Of a stretch of DNA of 64,000 nt, positions 27,469-37,712 are shown piece after piece; position 1 is the first letter of the stretch; each line of letters opens with the position of its first letter. Source of the stretch: Methanobrevibacter sp. UBA412 (GTDB lineage Archaea; Methanobacteriota; Methanobacteria; Methanobacteriales; Methanobacteriaceae); NCBI GenBank assembly GCA_002495685.1, contig DAGJ01000021.1, forward strand, positions 181,136-245,135, written 5' to 3'. The notes beneath the pieces were generated by a model. It had not been told where the DNA came from, did not search any database, and was given only the letters and a program-made list of their open reading frames with translations. The position numbers and the translations under genes were made by a program.

Positions 27469-28434
27469 TTATGAATGTTGTTGATGTTTTGCTATATCAT
27501 AAATTTCTTTTATTGTACCCATATCTACACTAGTATAAATTTGTGTTGTTGACAAACTAGAATGGCCAAGTAATTGTTGTATAACTCTAATGTCTACACC
27601 ATTTTTTAATAAATGTGTTGCAAAAGAGTGTCTAAGTATATGAGGAGTAACCCTTTTATTTATACCCACTTTTTTAGCATATATTTTTATCATTCTTTGA
27701 ATATATCTTGGAGTGATTTTATTATTGTCACGATTTAAAAAAAGGTATTCTGAATTGGAATTTCTTACATTTAAGTATTGTTCTATTAATTTCTTAGTAT
27801 CATCATCAAAAAGTACAATACGATCTTTGTCTCCTTTTCCTCTAACCCGAATAGTTCTTTCTTCAAAATCTATGTCTTTAATAATTAAATTTACTAATTC
27901 AGAAATTCTTAATCCAGAAGAGTAAAGCACTGCTAATATTACTTTATCTCTAAGTTTTGTTTTTTGTTTTAATTGACTATCTGAATTTGGATCCCAAGTA
28001 ACTGAATTTATAAGGTTTTCTACTTCTGTTTCATTCAATGATTTTGGTAATGATTTTGTTCTTTTAGGAGGTTTAACTTCATTTAAGAATGATATTTTAT
28101 TAAATTCTAAAAATTTTTTACATACTACTGTTACTAAATATATGTAATTTTGTGTAACATGCTTATCCCTTTTTAAGATTTGTATATACCTTTTAAAACT
28201 TCTTAAAAATCTTTTTTCATCATACAAATCCTCTTGTTTATTTAAATATTTCATAAAATTATGTATTATGGATTTATAAGTTTTTATGGTGTTCATGGAA
28301 TAATTTCTAATTTCTAAATCAATAAAATATTCTTCAAACATATCATTGAAATTAAAAATATTCATAATATTTTCTTTGTTCCCATTTTTATCATATGAAG
28401 GTAAATTTATTGGTGATTTTGGGGTTTCTTCCAT
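27469..28434 (-). CDS. xerA: Xer-type tyrosine recombinase
   Basis: A 321-residue integrase-fold recombinase. An N-terminal SAM-like core-binding domain (about 20-120) precedes the catalytic domain. Catalytic residues are visible as Arg in [10 protein letters not shown], Lys in [22 protein letters not shown], and the final [17 protein letters not shown] with the nucleophilic Tyr. Size and isolation suggest the chromosomal XerA that resolves dimers at a dif site. I chose ATG 28434 behind GGAAGTGAT rather than an upstream extension to 28467. No dif-like site is identified here. Confidence 0.88.
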   Translation of the reverse strand: MEETPKSPINLPSYDKNGNKENIMNIFNFNDMFEEYFIDLEIRNYSMNTIKTYKSIIHNFMKYLNKQEDLYDEKRFLRSFKRYIQILKRDKHVTQNYIYLVTVVCKKFLEFNKISFLNEVKPPKRTKSLPKSLNETEVENLINSVTWDPNSDSQLKQKTKLRDKVILAVLYSSGLRISELVNLIIKDIDFEERTIRVRGKGDKDRIVLFDDDTKKLIEQYLNVRNSNSEYLFLNRDNNKITPRYIQRMIKIYAKKVGINKRVTPHILRHSFATHLLKNGVDIRVIQQLLGHSSLSTTQIYTSVDMGTIKEIYDIAKHQQHS

Positions 28435-28611
28435 ACAATCACTTCCTGTTTTTAAATTCTTAATCAAAACATTTGACTATTATTAATTTATGTTCGTTAT
28501 ATTTATGTGTAAGTTTATGAAAATTTTCATATTAAAAAAAAACTTAGAATATGTAAAAAAAGCGAATTTAATTTAAAAAAATAAAAAAAGATTAAAAAGA
28601 TAGTATAAATT

Positions 28612-29901
28612 TTAATTTACAGTAATAATTCTTAAACTATCAGGTTTTTTAACCATATGACTAGATTTAAAAGCTACTAAATTTTTAATTCCCTTAGATG
28701 CTGAAACATCTGCTAATCTTTGGGAAATTACTCCATCAAATATAACAGTATTTGCATCTGGATTGTTTTGTTTGAGTTCATCATAAAGATTTTCAACACT
28801 AACTTCTTTGATAATATTTAAGGAATCATCTAAAATTTCACTATTACCAGTACCAGTAAGTTTTCCTAACATATTTTTCATAGAATTGATTTCACTATTA
28901 TGTTTCTTTTCAATTCTATTGTTACCATTTCGTTTATTAGTACTATTATTATATCTATTATTTTTACGATTGTAACGATTATTATTATTGTTATTGCTGT
29001 TATTGTATTGGTTGTTATTGTTATTAGATTTATTATACTTATGATTTTTAGACTTGTTATCTTCAAGTGAAATTGTATTAATTACTTGATCTAAAGGTAC
29101 TTTGTCACGTAATGCAACCATTACTTCATCTTTTTCAAGATCTTCAACTTCTTTACCTCTTGGAGCTTGTGTAACATAATCAACATCTCCAACTTGAACA
29201 AGTTCTTTTAATATAAGTTCTCCTCCACGATCACCATCAACAAATGCAGTTACAGTCCGATGTTTAGTTAATTCTGCAACACCAGCAGGAATATTAACCC
29301 CTTCAACAGCTACAGTATTTCTTATACCATATTTTAATAAGTTTAAAACATCACTTCTACCTTCCACTACAATAATAGCATCAGAAGTATGAACACTAGG
29401 ACCTGCAGGAAGCTTTTCTTCTCCATATTCTGAAATTTCATGAATTCTCATAGATTCTCTAATTTCTTCAATCATTTTCATACTTTCAGGTGAAGATGTT
29501 TCCATCATAGTTGTATAAATTTCTTTTGCACGATTTACAACTTGCTGTCTTTTAACAGCTCTAACATCTTCAACTTTGAGAATAGTTATTTCAGCTTCAC
29601 AAGGACCAACTCGATTAATAGTTTCAAGGGATGCAGCTAATATAGCGGTTTCAATTCTATCTAAACTAGATGGAATTACTATTTCACCTTTAGCTCTACC
29701 TCCATTGGAATGAATAATAACTTGGATTCTTCCAATTCTACCTGTTCTTTGAAGTTCTCTTAAATCTAAATCATTACTTAAAAGACCTTCAGTTTGTCCA
29801 AAAACCGCACCAACCACATCAGGTTTTTCCACGATTCCATTTGCATTTATTTGTGCATGAATAAGATATTTAGTTGTAGTTAATTCTTCTCCTTTTCCCA
29901 T
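28612..29901 (-). CDS. dnaG: Archaeal DnaG-like primase
   Basis: A 429-residue archaeal DnaG. The N-terminal region (ATTKYL-like opening, GAVFGQTEGLL) is typical. The TOPRIM domain is seen as IVVEGRSDVLNLLKYG near residue 176 and FVDGDRGGELILKEL near 217. Residues about 283-330 are an unusual Asn/Tyr/Lys-rich low-complexity linker, followed by a conserved C-terminal domain (ISQRLADVSASKGIKNLVAFK). Archaeal DnaG is associated with the exosome and RNA processing more than with replication. It appears to be monocistronic. Confidence 0.93.
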   Translation of the reverse strand: MGKGEELTTTKYLIHAQINANGIVEKPDVVGAVFGQTEGLLSNDLDLRELQRTGRIGRIQVIIHSNGGRAKGEIVIPSSLDRIETAILAASLETINRVGPCEAEITILKVEDVRAVKRQQVVNRAKEIYTTMMETSSPESMKMIEEIRESMRIHEISEYGEEKLPAGPSVHTSDAIIVVEGRSDVLNLLKYGIRNTVAVEGVNIPAGVAELTKHRTVTAFVDGDRGGELILKELVQVGDVDYVTQAPRGKEVEDLEKDEVMVALRDKVPLDQVINTISLEDNKSKNHKYNKSNNNNNQYNNSNNNNNNRYNRKNNRYNNSTNKRNGNNRIEKKHNSEINSMKNMLGKLTGTGNSEILDDSLNIIKEVSVENLYDELKQNNPDANTVIFDGVISQRLADVSASKGIKNLVAFKSSHMVKKPDSLRIITVN

Positions 29902-30768
29902 CTTAAGCCTCCGTTTTATTAAGCTTAGATACTTTTAGAGATAATTTAAAATCCTGTAATATTATTTTAATTATTAATTTATAATACTCAGAAAAACAAT
30001 TAATTATTTAATTGTTAAATTATACTTTTGTAATTGTATTTTGATAATAATATTTTATAATAGCTATATATTGAAGCTAAATCTAATTTTTATCAATTAG
30101 ACAATGATACATCAAATATACTTAAAAAATAGAATTTACTTTTACTTATTGAAGTTGAGAATATTAATAACATGAACTCTTTTTATAGAAAAATCTTCAG
30201 TTTTCCATAATTAAAAAGTTTTTATTAAAAAAAATTTTTATAATTTTTAAAAAGTTTACAAACTATAAATAATTTTTATCTATTTTTAAATCAATTAGTA
30301 AGCTTATTTTTATATTTTTTTCTAAATTTTTATTATTTTTAATTAAAATTTTTATATACCTAAATTTTTAAAAAAATTCTAAAATAACCTTAATCCTTAT
30401 CTAATAATTGATTTTCCTTTTTAATTCTTGTTAAATCCCTTAATTAATTCTCCTGTCTTTTGTTTAACTTCATTAATTAATTTTTGTAATATTTAGTAAA
30501 TTGTAAATTTATAAACTCAATTTTTGAGTATAATATGATTATTAGTATCTAACTAAATTTTTGTATAAACAGGTATATAAAATATTTTATTATCTTTCAT
30601 GTTTTAACATTATAAATTTAATTTTCCAATTTTCTTATTAGTTAATTTAAAAATAATTATATACTTTTAAAATAAAAAATTAATCGTTAATAATTAATAA
30701 AAATTCTATATTTTATTACTAATTAAACGATTAATTTTTTCATATAAAAAAATTTGAGGCGTAAATTG
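29902..30768. other. Long AT-rich intergenic region between dnaG and the RraA-like gene
   Basis: About 870 bases with no coding frame of believable size or codon use on either strand. It holds the divergent promoters of dnaG and the gene at 30769, several Ile/Leu-like AT tracts, and one notable inverted repeat (30674-30740, listed separately). No tRNA- or box C/D-like structure was recognised. A non-coding RNA or a decayed gene cannot be excluded. Confidence 0.6.
30674..30740 (+). promoter_or_regulatory. 15-base inverted repeat flanking the RraA-like gene promoter
   Basis: AAAAAATTAATCGTT (30674-30688) and AACGATTAATTTTTT (30726-30740) are perfect reverse complements 37 bases apart. A TATATTTTA box-like sequence lies between them at about 30706, and the gene starts at 30769. 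The arrangement suits two operator half-sites around a promoter, or a hairpin near the transcription start. Confidence 0.4.
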
Positions 30769-31557
30769 ATGTCAAAAGGAAAATTATCAGCAAAAACTTT
30801 TTTAAATAACATAAATAATAACAAATTCGATGATTTATCTGATTTAAAAGATTTTAGTACCATAAGTTTAGATGATCCTCGATTAATTAATAAAACTTTT
30901 AATATTGAAGATTTAACTTTAAATGAATCTAAAAATAATATTGAACAATATCAAGAGTTAAAAATTATTTTAGAAACCGCTTCTGCATGTCAAATATCCG
31001 ATGCAGTTAATGCAGTTACAGGGGAATCTGGAGTAATAAAAGGATTGAAATCTATTAATAATCAAAGAGCTTACGGTAGGGCAGTAACATCTAAAGCATC
31101 TTCAAAAGATTGGGGGGCTTCACTTTTAGCAATAGATGCTGCAAAAGAAGGAGATTTTCTATTATTATACACTACTGGAGAACCCGCAGCAGTTTGGGGG
31201 GAATTAGCTTCAACTTGTGCTAAAGAAAAAGGAATAGTTGGAACTGCTGTTTATGGTGCAACAAGAGATATTGATGTACTGTTACATTTAGATTATCCTG
31301 TTTTTGCATTAGAAACACTACCTAATGCAGGTAAACCTTCTGGTATTGGGGAATTAAATGTTAACTTACAAATAGAAAATTATTTAATAAGTCCCGGCGA
31401 CTTTATCTATGCTGATGAAAGTGGAGTAGTTATTGTTCAAAAATCTATATTTTCTAAAGTTATATTAGAAACTTTAAAAATCAAAATTAATGAATCAAAA
31501 ATTATTAACCAATTAAAAGCTGGAAAATCTTTATCTACTGTAGTAGGGCTTAGATAA
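30769..31557 (+). CDS. RraA-family protein (demethylmenaquinone methyltransferase-like fold)
   Basis: A 262-residue protein. Residues 1-60 are a family-variable N-terminus; from residue 70 the RraA/DlpA fold follows, with ASACQISDAVNAVTG, GRAVTSKAS, GDFLLLYTTGE, GTAVYGATRDID and the late SPGDFIYADESGVVIVQ. In bacteria related proteins are RNase E inhibitors or class II aldolases for 4-hydroxy-4-methyl-2-oxoglutarate. In methanogens the role is not established. ATG 30769 follows GAGGCG. The upstream inverted repeat suggests specific regulation. Confidence 0.75.
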   Translation: MSKGKLSAKTFLNNINNNKFDDLSDLKDFSTISLDDPRLINKTFNIEDLTLNESKNNIEQYQELKIILETASACQISDAVNAVTGESGVIKGLKSINNQRAYGRAVTSKASSKDWGASLLAIDAAKEGDFLLLYTTGEPAAVWGELASTCAKEKGIVGTAVYGATRDIDVLLHLDYPVFALETLPNAGKPSGIGELNVNLQIENYLISPGDFIYADESGVVIVQKSIFSKVILETLKIKINESKIINQLKAGKSLSTVVGLR

Positions 31558-31635
31558 ACAAAAATTTTTTATTTTAATCTATCATTTATTTCACTATTTA
31601 AAACACATTTATAATTATTAAAAGAGGTTTTGTTT

Positions 31636-32736
31636 TTGACTTCATCTGAAAAAAGTAGTGCCCAAACAATATATTCATTTATTTTAGATAATAAATATGC
31701 TATTATTGTAAGTTTTATCATTGTTCTTGCAATGTTATTTGTAATGATAGCTCTCTCTGGACTAGATTCTATAATAGCTAATTTGAGCCGTACAAATCTC
31801 TTTCTTTTTGGTTTAACATTTATAGTTCAAATTATTGTAATTTTATTATGGGCTTATAGGTGGAAAATTATTTTATATCATATGCATGACTCACCTGGGT
31901 TTAAAAATGTAGTTGGCATATTACTTACTAGTATTTTTGGGAATAATATAACTCCTGGCGCTATTGGTGGGGAACCATTAAGAGCATATATACTTAAAGA
32001 ATATAATGGAACTCCATTTGAAGTTGGTTTTGCTTCAACTATGGCTGATAGAGTTTTTGAAATGTTTCCTTTTGTAGTAATTAGTTTACTTGCAATCATT
32101 AGTATAATAACATGGAATTTAGGTATAGTATCTAAACTTTTCTTATTATTCTTAATTGTTGCAGTATTCTCTTTATTTTTGATTGTTATTTACACAGGTT
32201 TTAATAAAGAATGGTCTATGAATTTGGCTGAGAAAACCATAAATTTTTTCTTACCTTTTATAAATAAATTTACTAGAAAAACTTATAATCAAAGTCATTT
32301 AGTTGAAACTGCAAATGGTTATATTAACAATTTTAATACTAGCTTTCGTATGATGATTGAAGATAAACATTTATTTGTAAAAGGTATTTTTTTAGCTTTA
32401 GTTTGCTGGTTTTTAGATTTATCCAATTCTTATTTAGCATTTATGGCTATAGGTATACATCCGCCTATTGCACCTTTTATTACAGTTTATACTATTGCTA
32501 TACTTTTATCATTTTTACCTACTTTACCAGGATCTTTAGGGATTACAGAAATTGTAATGATAGCATTATTTGTTCCTGTAGGCATTTTTGCAGATCAAGT
32601 ATTAGCTGCTTCTGCTCTTGAAAGATTAGCTTCTTATGTTTTCCCTACTGTTTTAGGTATTTTAGCTAGTTTATATTATGTTAAAATTTTTTCTAAAAAA
32701 CATTTAGAAAAGAAAAATGAAAAGCTAATTAATTGA
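31636..32736 (+). CDS. UPF0104/lysylphosphatidylglycerol-synthase-like flippase-family membrane protein
   Basis: A 366-residue integral membrane protein with about eight helices. Motifs include WAYRWKIILYHM near residue 75, NNITPGAIGGEPLRAYILKE near 104, and the late TLPGSLGITEIVMIALF. These match the UPF0104/flippase-like family that forms the membrane domain of lysyl-PG synthases and many stand-alone archaeal proteins. The aminoacyl-transferase domain is absent. It may move lipid-linked intermediates. TTG 31636 fits the GAGGT ribosome site (31624-31628) better than the TTG at 31630. Confidence 0.8.
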   Translation: MTSSEKSSAQTIYSFILDNKYAIIVSFIIVLAMLFVMIALSGLDSIIANLSRTNLFLFGLTFIVQIIVILLWAYRWKIILYHMHDSPGFKNVVGILLTSIFGNNITPGAIGGEPLRAYILKEYNGTPFEVGFASTMADRVFEMFPFVVISLLAIISIITWNLGIVSKLFLLFLIVAVFSLFLIVIYTGFNKEWSMNLAEKTINFFLPFINKFTRKTYNQSHLVETANGYINNFNTSFRMMIEDKHLFVKGIFLALVCWFLDLSNSYLAFMAIGIHPPIAPFITVYTIAILLSFLPTLPGSLGITEIVMIALFVPVGIFADQVLAASALERLASYVFPTVLGILASLYYVKIFSKKHLEKKNEKLIN

Positions 32737-33079
32737 TTAAAAATATTTTTAATCATTATTTCTTATTTTTTTCTAATATTTTTATTAATTAAAATGTTTT
32801 TATCAAGCTATTTAATAATTTATTAAAATATATTAGATTTTTTGTTTATATTTATGTGTTTATTTAATCAAATTTAATTATTATAGTAAATTTAGGTTAC
32901 TTTTATACAAAGTAATTTATTACTATTGTTTCAAACGAATTAAGAGAATTTTTTCTATTTAAACTAAATAGTAATATTTTTAAATGGGTTTTAAATTTAT
33001 ATTTAATATTATCGTAAAGTTTATATATGATGAATGTAGAATTTTATATATACATACTCATCTATTTTAATTGATTTTT
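32737..33079 (+). promoter_or_regulatory. Intergenic region with the gar1-tfb promoter
   Basis: No gene is seen in these 340 bases. TTTATATA at 33020-33027 is a good TATA box about 50 bases before the gar1 start. A short inverted repeat TTACTTT/AAAGTAA lies near 32898-32916. The rest is AT-rich spacer. Confidence 0.45.
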
Positions 33080-33400
33080 ATGAAAGTTTTAGGGAATATT
33101 TCACATATAGCAAAATCTGGTAAACTCATAGCAACCACCACTCAAACACCTCCTTCAGGAGCTTATGTTTTAACAGAAAACAAAAAAAAGATTGGTAGGG
33201 TAAATGATGTATTTGGTCCAGTAAAAAATCCTTATGTTTCTATTAATTTATTCCGTTCAACAAATAAAGAAGAATTAGAAAATATGATTGGTGAAAAACT
33301 GTATGTATCACCTAATAAAAATAAACGGGGGAAAAAAGCACGAAAAAAGAAATGGAAGAGATGGAACAAAAATACAACAAAAAAGGCAAAAAGCCAGTAA
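33080..33400 (+). CDS. gar1: H/ACA ribonucleoprotein subunit Gar1
   Basis: A 106-residue small RNA-binding protein. The beta-barrel core reads [16 protein letters not shown], then [21 protein letters not shown], followed by a highly basic tail ([14 protein letters not shown]). Gar1 is part of the archaeal H/ACA RNP with Cbf5, Nop10 and L7Ae, which makes pseudouridine in rRNA. ATG 33080 is preferred over a TTG at 33071. Its 3' end overlaps the start of the TFB gene by about 49 bases in a different frame, an order commonly seen in Methanobacteriales. Confidence 0.93.
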   Translation: MKVLGNISHIAKSGKLIATTTQTPPSGAYVLTENKKKIGRVNDVFGPVKNPYVSINLFRSTNKEELENMIGEKLYVSPNKNKRGKKARKKKWKRWNKNTTKKAKSQ

Positions 33401-34353
33401 ACGTCTCTGAAAAAGAAAGAATGATACATGATGTATCAGTCACCGAAAAACAAACAAGATGCCCTGAATGTGGATCAGAAGATTTAATTGGTGATTATGA
33501 GCGTGCAGAAGTCGTTTGTGCTAACTGCGGTTTAGTTATTGATGAAAATTTAGTAGATATGGGTCCAGAATGGAGAGCATTCGACCATGAACAAAGAGAT
33601 AAACGTACCCGGGTAGGAGCTCCAATTACTTACACCATCCACGATAAAGGTTTAAGTACAATGATTGATTGGAGAAACAAAGATATTTATGGAAGAGATA
33701 TCCCCGCTAGAAATAGAGCTCAATGGTATAGACTTAGAAAATGGCAAAGAAAAATAAGAATATCCGGAGCAACAGAACGTAATTTAGCATTTGCATTAAG
33801 TGAACTAGACAGAGATTCATCAAGATTAGGACTTCCACGGAGTGTAAGAGAAGCTGCATCTGTAGTATACAGAAGTGCGGTAGAAAATAAACTTATTAGG
33901 GGAAGAAGTATTGAAGGAGTTGTAGCAGCTTCATTATATGCTGCTTGTAGAAGATGTAAAGTTCCTCGTACTTTAGATGAAATTGCAGAAGTTTCTAGAG
34001 TAAGTAAAAAAGAAGTTGGAAGAACATATAGATTCTTAACAAGAGAATTAAATATTAAATTACCTCCAACATCACCAGTCGATTATGTACCTAGATTTGC
34101 AAGTGAACTAGGATTATCAGGTGAAGTACAATCAAGATCTATTGAAATAATAGAAAAAGCAATGGAAAAAGGATTAACATCAGGTAGAGGTCCAACAGGT
34201 GTTGCAGCAGCAGCTTTATACATAGCTTCTGTACTACTTGGGGAAAGAAAAACACAAAGAGATGTAGCAGACATTGCAGGAGTTACTGAAGTAACAATAA
34301 GAAATCGTTATAAAGAACTCACAGAACAATTAGACATGGGAGTAACATTATAA
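33352..34353 (+). CDS. tfb: Transcription initiation factor B (TFB)
   Basis: A protein of up to 333 residues that bridges TBP and RNA polymerase at promoters. An N-terminal zinc ribbon (CPECG and CANCG, about residues 37-59) is followed by the B-finger region ([21 protein letters not shown]) and two cyclin-like repeats (about 135-220 and 230-325) ending in [16 protein letters not shown]. The start is uncertain: ATG 33352 overlaps gar1, while ATG 33421 just after gar1 also keeps the zinc ribbon. Cotranscription with gar1 is likely. Confidence 0.96.
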   Translation: MEEMEQKYNKKGKKPVNVSEKERMIHDVSVTEKQTRCPECGSEDLIGDYERAEVVCANCGLVIDENLVDMGPEWRAFDHEQRDKRTRVGAPITYTIHDKGLSTMIDWRNKDIYGRDIPARNRAQWYRLRKWQRKIRISGATERNLAFALSELDRDSSRLGLPRSVREAASVVYRSAVENKLIRGRSIEGVVAASLYAACRRCKVPRTLDEIAEVSRVSKKEVGRTYRFLTRELNIKLPPTSPVDYVPRFASELGLSGEVQSRSIEIIEKAMEKGLTSGRGPTGVAAAALYIASVLLGERKTQRDVADIAGVTEVTIRNRYKELTEQLDMGVTL

Positions 34354-34406
34354 ACATTTAAAAATTTTACTTCCCATAAACTTTTTTTTAAATTACTAAT
34401 ATATAT

Positions 34407-36404
34407 TTAATAATCTTTACTAAATTTTTGAATATCACGTTCTACTTCATTTAAGATAGCAGAATTATCCGTATTTTTAACTTTATCTAAATTTTCACGA
34501 TATTTAGGAATATTTTTTATAAACTTACGAATTAACTTATTATTTAACTTATTATGGAATTCCCCATAACCTAATTTTTTAACATAAAAACCATTAAGGA
34601 TTTGTTCAAAATTACCATTAGCAGGAATACTATAAACAGGTTTCTTAAGATAAATAGCTTCTGAAATCATTGTGAAACCACCATTAGTTAAAATAGCTTT
34701 AGCAGTACGCATATCTTCATAAATAGCATCTTCATTAAATGAACGATAAGTTAAATTTCCATCAACCAAATCTTTATTAAAACCATAAACAATAAAATTC
34801 TCTTTAACCTTCTTTAAATTTTCCATTAACTCAATGTTAGAATCACTAGTTTGATAAACAACAATATGATCCCCATTTTCAGGTTTTAATTTCATAATAT
34901 CCTCACGAATAACTGGAGGATAAATTGCAGTAATTTCAGGGTGTCTAAGTGGAGGGAAAAAGAAACTAGTTAAAATATGTTTTTCAGGACGTATAATATA
35001 AGCTTTAACTACAGCTTTAGCAACTAACATATCCATTTCATGATTTTTTGGGTAATCATAATCAGTTTGGGTAATCATATGAATATTATCTAAACTAATC
35101 ATAGGAACATTAATTAATTTACTTAACATACTAGCATAATTCTCAAAATCAGAAATAATCAAATTAGGTTTAACAATTTGAGATTCTTTATATAAAACAT
35201 CATAACCCTCTTTTAAATTAGTTGGATTAGCTTTAACAGCTTTTAAAAAAGTAGCCTTATTTTTAACAGCATTATTCTCATAAACAGTGTTAAATCCACC
35301 AATTTCAAAAACATTATCAAATTTATTGTTTAAATATTTGTAAGCCCTATCACTTGAAAAAATATATACATCATGATGTTTTATTAATTCCTCAATAATA
35401 ACACTGCTTCTAATCGCATGCCCCATACCTTCTCCACAAACTGAGTAAAAAATTCTTTTTCTTTTATTATTTTTTAAATTTTTACTCCCTTTTTTAATTG
35501 GTGGGGATGAATAATCATGTTTAGGAGTATTATGTTTAAGTTTAGAAATACTTCTAAATTTCTTATCCTCACTTAAATTACTAGGAAGGTGTTTTTGTTT
35601 AAGATTATGTTTCTGATGAAAAGTGCCTTTACCAATATTCATTTTAGATTTTTCAGCAATTTGATCTAAATCATTTTTTTCTAATGCTGTTATAGGATCA
35701 TGTCCAAATTTATAATTTAATTCTTCAGCACTAGTACGTTTACCTCTAAAATCATTGATAGTACTTTTACCATAAGTCTTCAATAAACTATATAATCCTT
35801 CTTCTTCTAATCTTCGGGTGGATACACAAATCTTAGGTTTTCTTAAAACTTTAAACTCTTCCAATTTAGATAATCTTTCAATATAATCAGTATCTTCACC
35901 AAATGTTAATCTTTCATCAAAACCTCCAGCAATTTCATGTAAATACCTTTTAGATACTATTCCATAACATCCTGCACCATGAGGTTTAATATTTTCCGCA
36001 GCTATCATGAACCAGTTAGCCATATCATGTAAAAATTTATCTTTATGTTTTTCAGACATTGGAGTCATTTGTGTAATACCAATACCTAACAATTCTCCCT
36101 CAAATTCCGCTACTAAATCTTCTAAATAATTAGGAGTTAATCTTAAATCAGAATCTAAAAATAATAATATTTCCCCTTTAGCAATTTTAGCACCATTATT
36201 ACGTCCAACTGCAGGTAATCCTCCTTGAACAATTTTACAATTATAATCTTCAGCAATTTTGACTGTATCGTCATTAGAATCATTGTCTGCAACAATAATT
36301 TCATAACTATCAAAATTTTGAGATTTAATACTTTTTAATAATCTTGGAAGATATTTTTCCTCGTTATATGTTGGTATAATAATACTTAACTTCATTTTCA
36401 TCAT
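34407..36404 (-). CDS. Two-domain glycosyltransferase: GT2 fused to MJ1255-type glycosyltransferase
   Basis: A 665-residue soluble protein. Residues 1-240 are a GT-A family 2 domain: LSIIIPTYNEEKYLPRLL, then the metal-binding DXD-like LFLDSDLRL and GEDTDYIERL. A basic, probably flexible linker (about 245-310) follows. Residues 312-655 form a GT-B domain of the MJ1255 type: FYSVCGEGMGHAIRSSVIIEE, then the donor-site region ILTNGGFTMISEAIYLKKPV. Together they could add two sugars in succession, for example in wall or glycolipid synthesis. Three in-frame ATGs occur at 36404, 36401 and 36395. The membrane-protein gene at 37548 lies upstream on the same strand. Confidence 0.85.
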   Translation of the reverse strand: MMKMKLSIIIPTYNEEKYLPRLLKSIKSQNFDSYEIIVADNDSNDDTVKIAEDYNCKIVQGGLPAVGRNNGAKIAKGEILLFLDSDLRLTPNYLEDLVAEFEGELLGIGITQMTPMSEKHKDKFLHDMANWFMIAAENIKPHGAGCYGIVSKRYLHEIAGGFDERLTFGEDTDYIERLSKLEEFKVLRKPKICVSTRRLEEEGLYSLLKTYGKSTINDFRGKRTSAEELNYKFGHDPITALEKNDLDQIAEKSKMNIGKGTFHQKHNLKQKHLPSNLSEDKKFRSISKLKHNTPKHDYSSPPIKKGSKNLKNNKRKRIFYSVCGEGMGHAIRSSVIIEELIKHHDVYIFSSDRAYKYLNNKFDNVFEIGGFNTVYENNAVKNKATFLKAVKANPTNLKEGYDVLYKESQIVKPNLIISDFENYASMLSKLINVPMISLDNIHMITQTDYDYPKNHEMDMLVAKAVVKAYIIRPEKHILTSFFFPPLRHPEITAIYPPVIREDIMKLKPENGDHIVVYQTSDSNIELMENLKKVKENFIVYGFNKDLVDGNLTYRSFNEDAIYEDMRTAKAILTNGGFTMISEAIYLKKPVYSIPANGNFEQILNGFYVKKLGYGEFHNKLNNKLIRKFIKNIPKYRENLDKVKNTDNSAILNEVERDIQKFSKDY

Positions 36405-36447
36405 CTAAAAAATAAATTTATAAAATACAAATTTTCTCATAATCTTA

Positions 36448-37548
36448 TTATAAATAAGAATAAATATTCCAACTTTCACTAAACCAATCACATTTACCCT
36501 GCAGTGATCTAGCTAAACTATTCTCTAATTCCATTTCATTATAATTTGAATTAAACTGTGCATGTATACTATTATCTGTTTCTGTAATATTTAATGTATT
36601 ATATTGACTTAAATCACAATTATCTGATGGATTCATAATAGTAACATCATAATATTCAGGATTTGAACCAATAAATGCTACTGAAAACCTTAATAATATG
36701 ATAAATATTAAAATTAAATGAGGAAGAAGAACCCTAAATATTTTTTTATATTCACTCCATTTCTTTGGAATATCAATACTATCTTTCTCATCTTCTACCC
36801 ATTTTTTAATTCCAAATATTCTCCCAATCCAATAAGTAAAGCTAGAATAATCATAATAAATTACTAAAAATCCATATAATCCTCCAACACAAGGGGTTGA
36901 AAAAAAACCTCCATCCATAACTCCAATTAATCCAAGAGTCATAGTAAATGATAAAAATAATCTACTGAACTTAGATTTATTTTGAACACTTTTTAACATT
37001 ATTAAGAAAAGGACTGGTATCAAAACAAACAAATACTTAGTATACCAAGGAACATACTGAGATAATGAATTTCCAATATGTATTCCCTCTGGAATACTAA
37101 CTAATACTGCATTAATTAAAGTTCCTAATACTGATTTATAAACATGAGAATGAAGTATACTAGTACTAGTCATACTTGGATCCATTGAAGTGAATATAGT
37201 GAAAACTCCAATACCAAAATTATATCTTATTATTACTTCAGTAACTAGCCCCCATAAAGCTAAACTTAATAATAATAAAAAACCTATTTTTAAATAAAAA
37301 TCATGATCTTTTTTTAAAAAACTTGGCCAAGGTATTTTTCTTATAATATTCCAATTTTCCATTTCACTAAAAATTAAGAATATTCCAAAAATAGCAAAAA
37401 ATAAAATATCTTTACCTTTAGAAGAACCCATTAATACTAAATGTAAAAAGGGACGTATAATTAAATCCACACTATTTGAAAAAAATAGGATTATGGATAA
37501 TATGATGAAAACAAAACCCAATTTTTGATATTTATTTAATTTAAACAT
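36448..37548 (-). CDS. Uncharacterised polytopic membrane protein
   Basis: A 366-residue protein with about seven to eight membrane helices from residue 10 to 295 and a polar C-terminal domain of about 70 residues, likely extracellular. That domain carries two cysteines (NPSDNCDL and GKCDWFSE) that may form a disulphide. Loops contain SMDPSMTSTSILHSHVYKS, MDGGFFSTPCVGGLYGF. No family is recognised with certainty; similar proteins are probably limited to Methanobacteriales. It precedes the two-domain glycosyltransferase by about 43 bases on the same strand, so a role in surface polysaccharide or glycoprotein assembly is possible. Confidence 0.55.
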   Translation of the reverse strand: MFKLNKYQKLGFVFIILSIILFFSNSVDLIIRPFLHLVLMGSSKGKDILFFAIFGIFLIFSEMENWNIIRKIPWPSFLKKDHDFYLKIGFLLLLSLALWGLVTEVIIRYNFGIGVFTIFTSMDPSMTSTSILHSHVYKSVLGTLINAVLVSIPEGIHIGNSLSQYVPWYTKYLFVLIPVLFLIMLKSVQNKSKFSRLFLSFTMTLGLIGVMDGGFFSTPCVGGLYGFLVIYYDYSSFTYWIGRIFGIKKWVEDEKDSIDIPKKWSEYKKIFRVLLPHLILIFIILLRFSVAFIGSNPEYYDVTIMNPSDNCDLSQYNTLNITETDNSIHAQFNSNYNEMELENSLARSLQGKCDWFSESWNIYSYL

Positions 37549-37712
37549 TTTTTACCAGAATCCTTAAAAAAGGTATTAATTTTGGAAATTTAATTCATAT
37601 AATTTTTTTAAAGAATAAAATTTAAGTTATTTAAAGTATTAACTTTAAGTAATATAATCATTTTTATTTTATTTAAAAAATAATTTAAAAATTAGTATGG
37701 AGGAGAATAAAT

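Noticed and set aside
27469..28434. Xer recombinase as the integrase of a mobile element beside tRNA-Gln
   Set aside because: It is about 4 kb from the tRNA, with housekeeping genes between and no att-like repeats, so the chromosomal XerA role is more likely.
29902..30768. Replication origin in the long AT-rich gap
   Set aside because: No cdc6/orc1 gene or repeated origin-recognition boxes are seen, only one inverted repeat next to a promoter.
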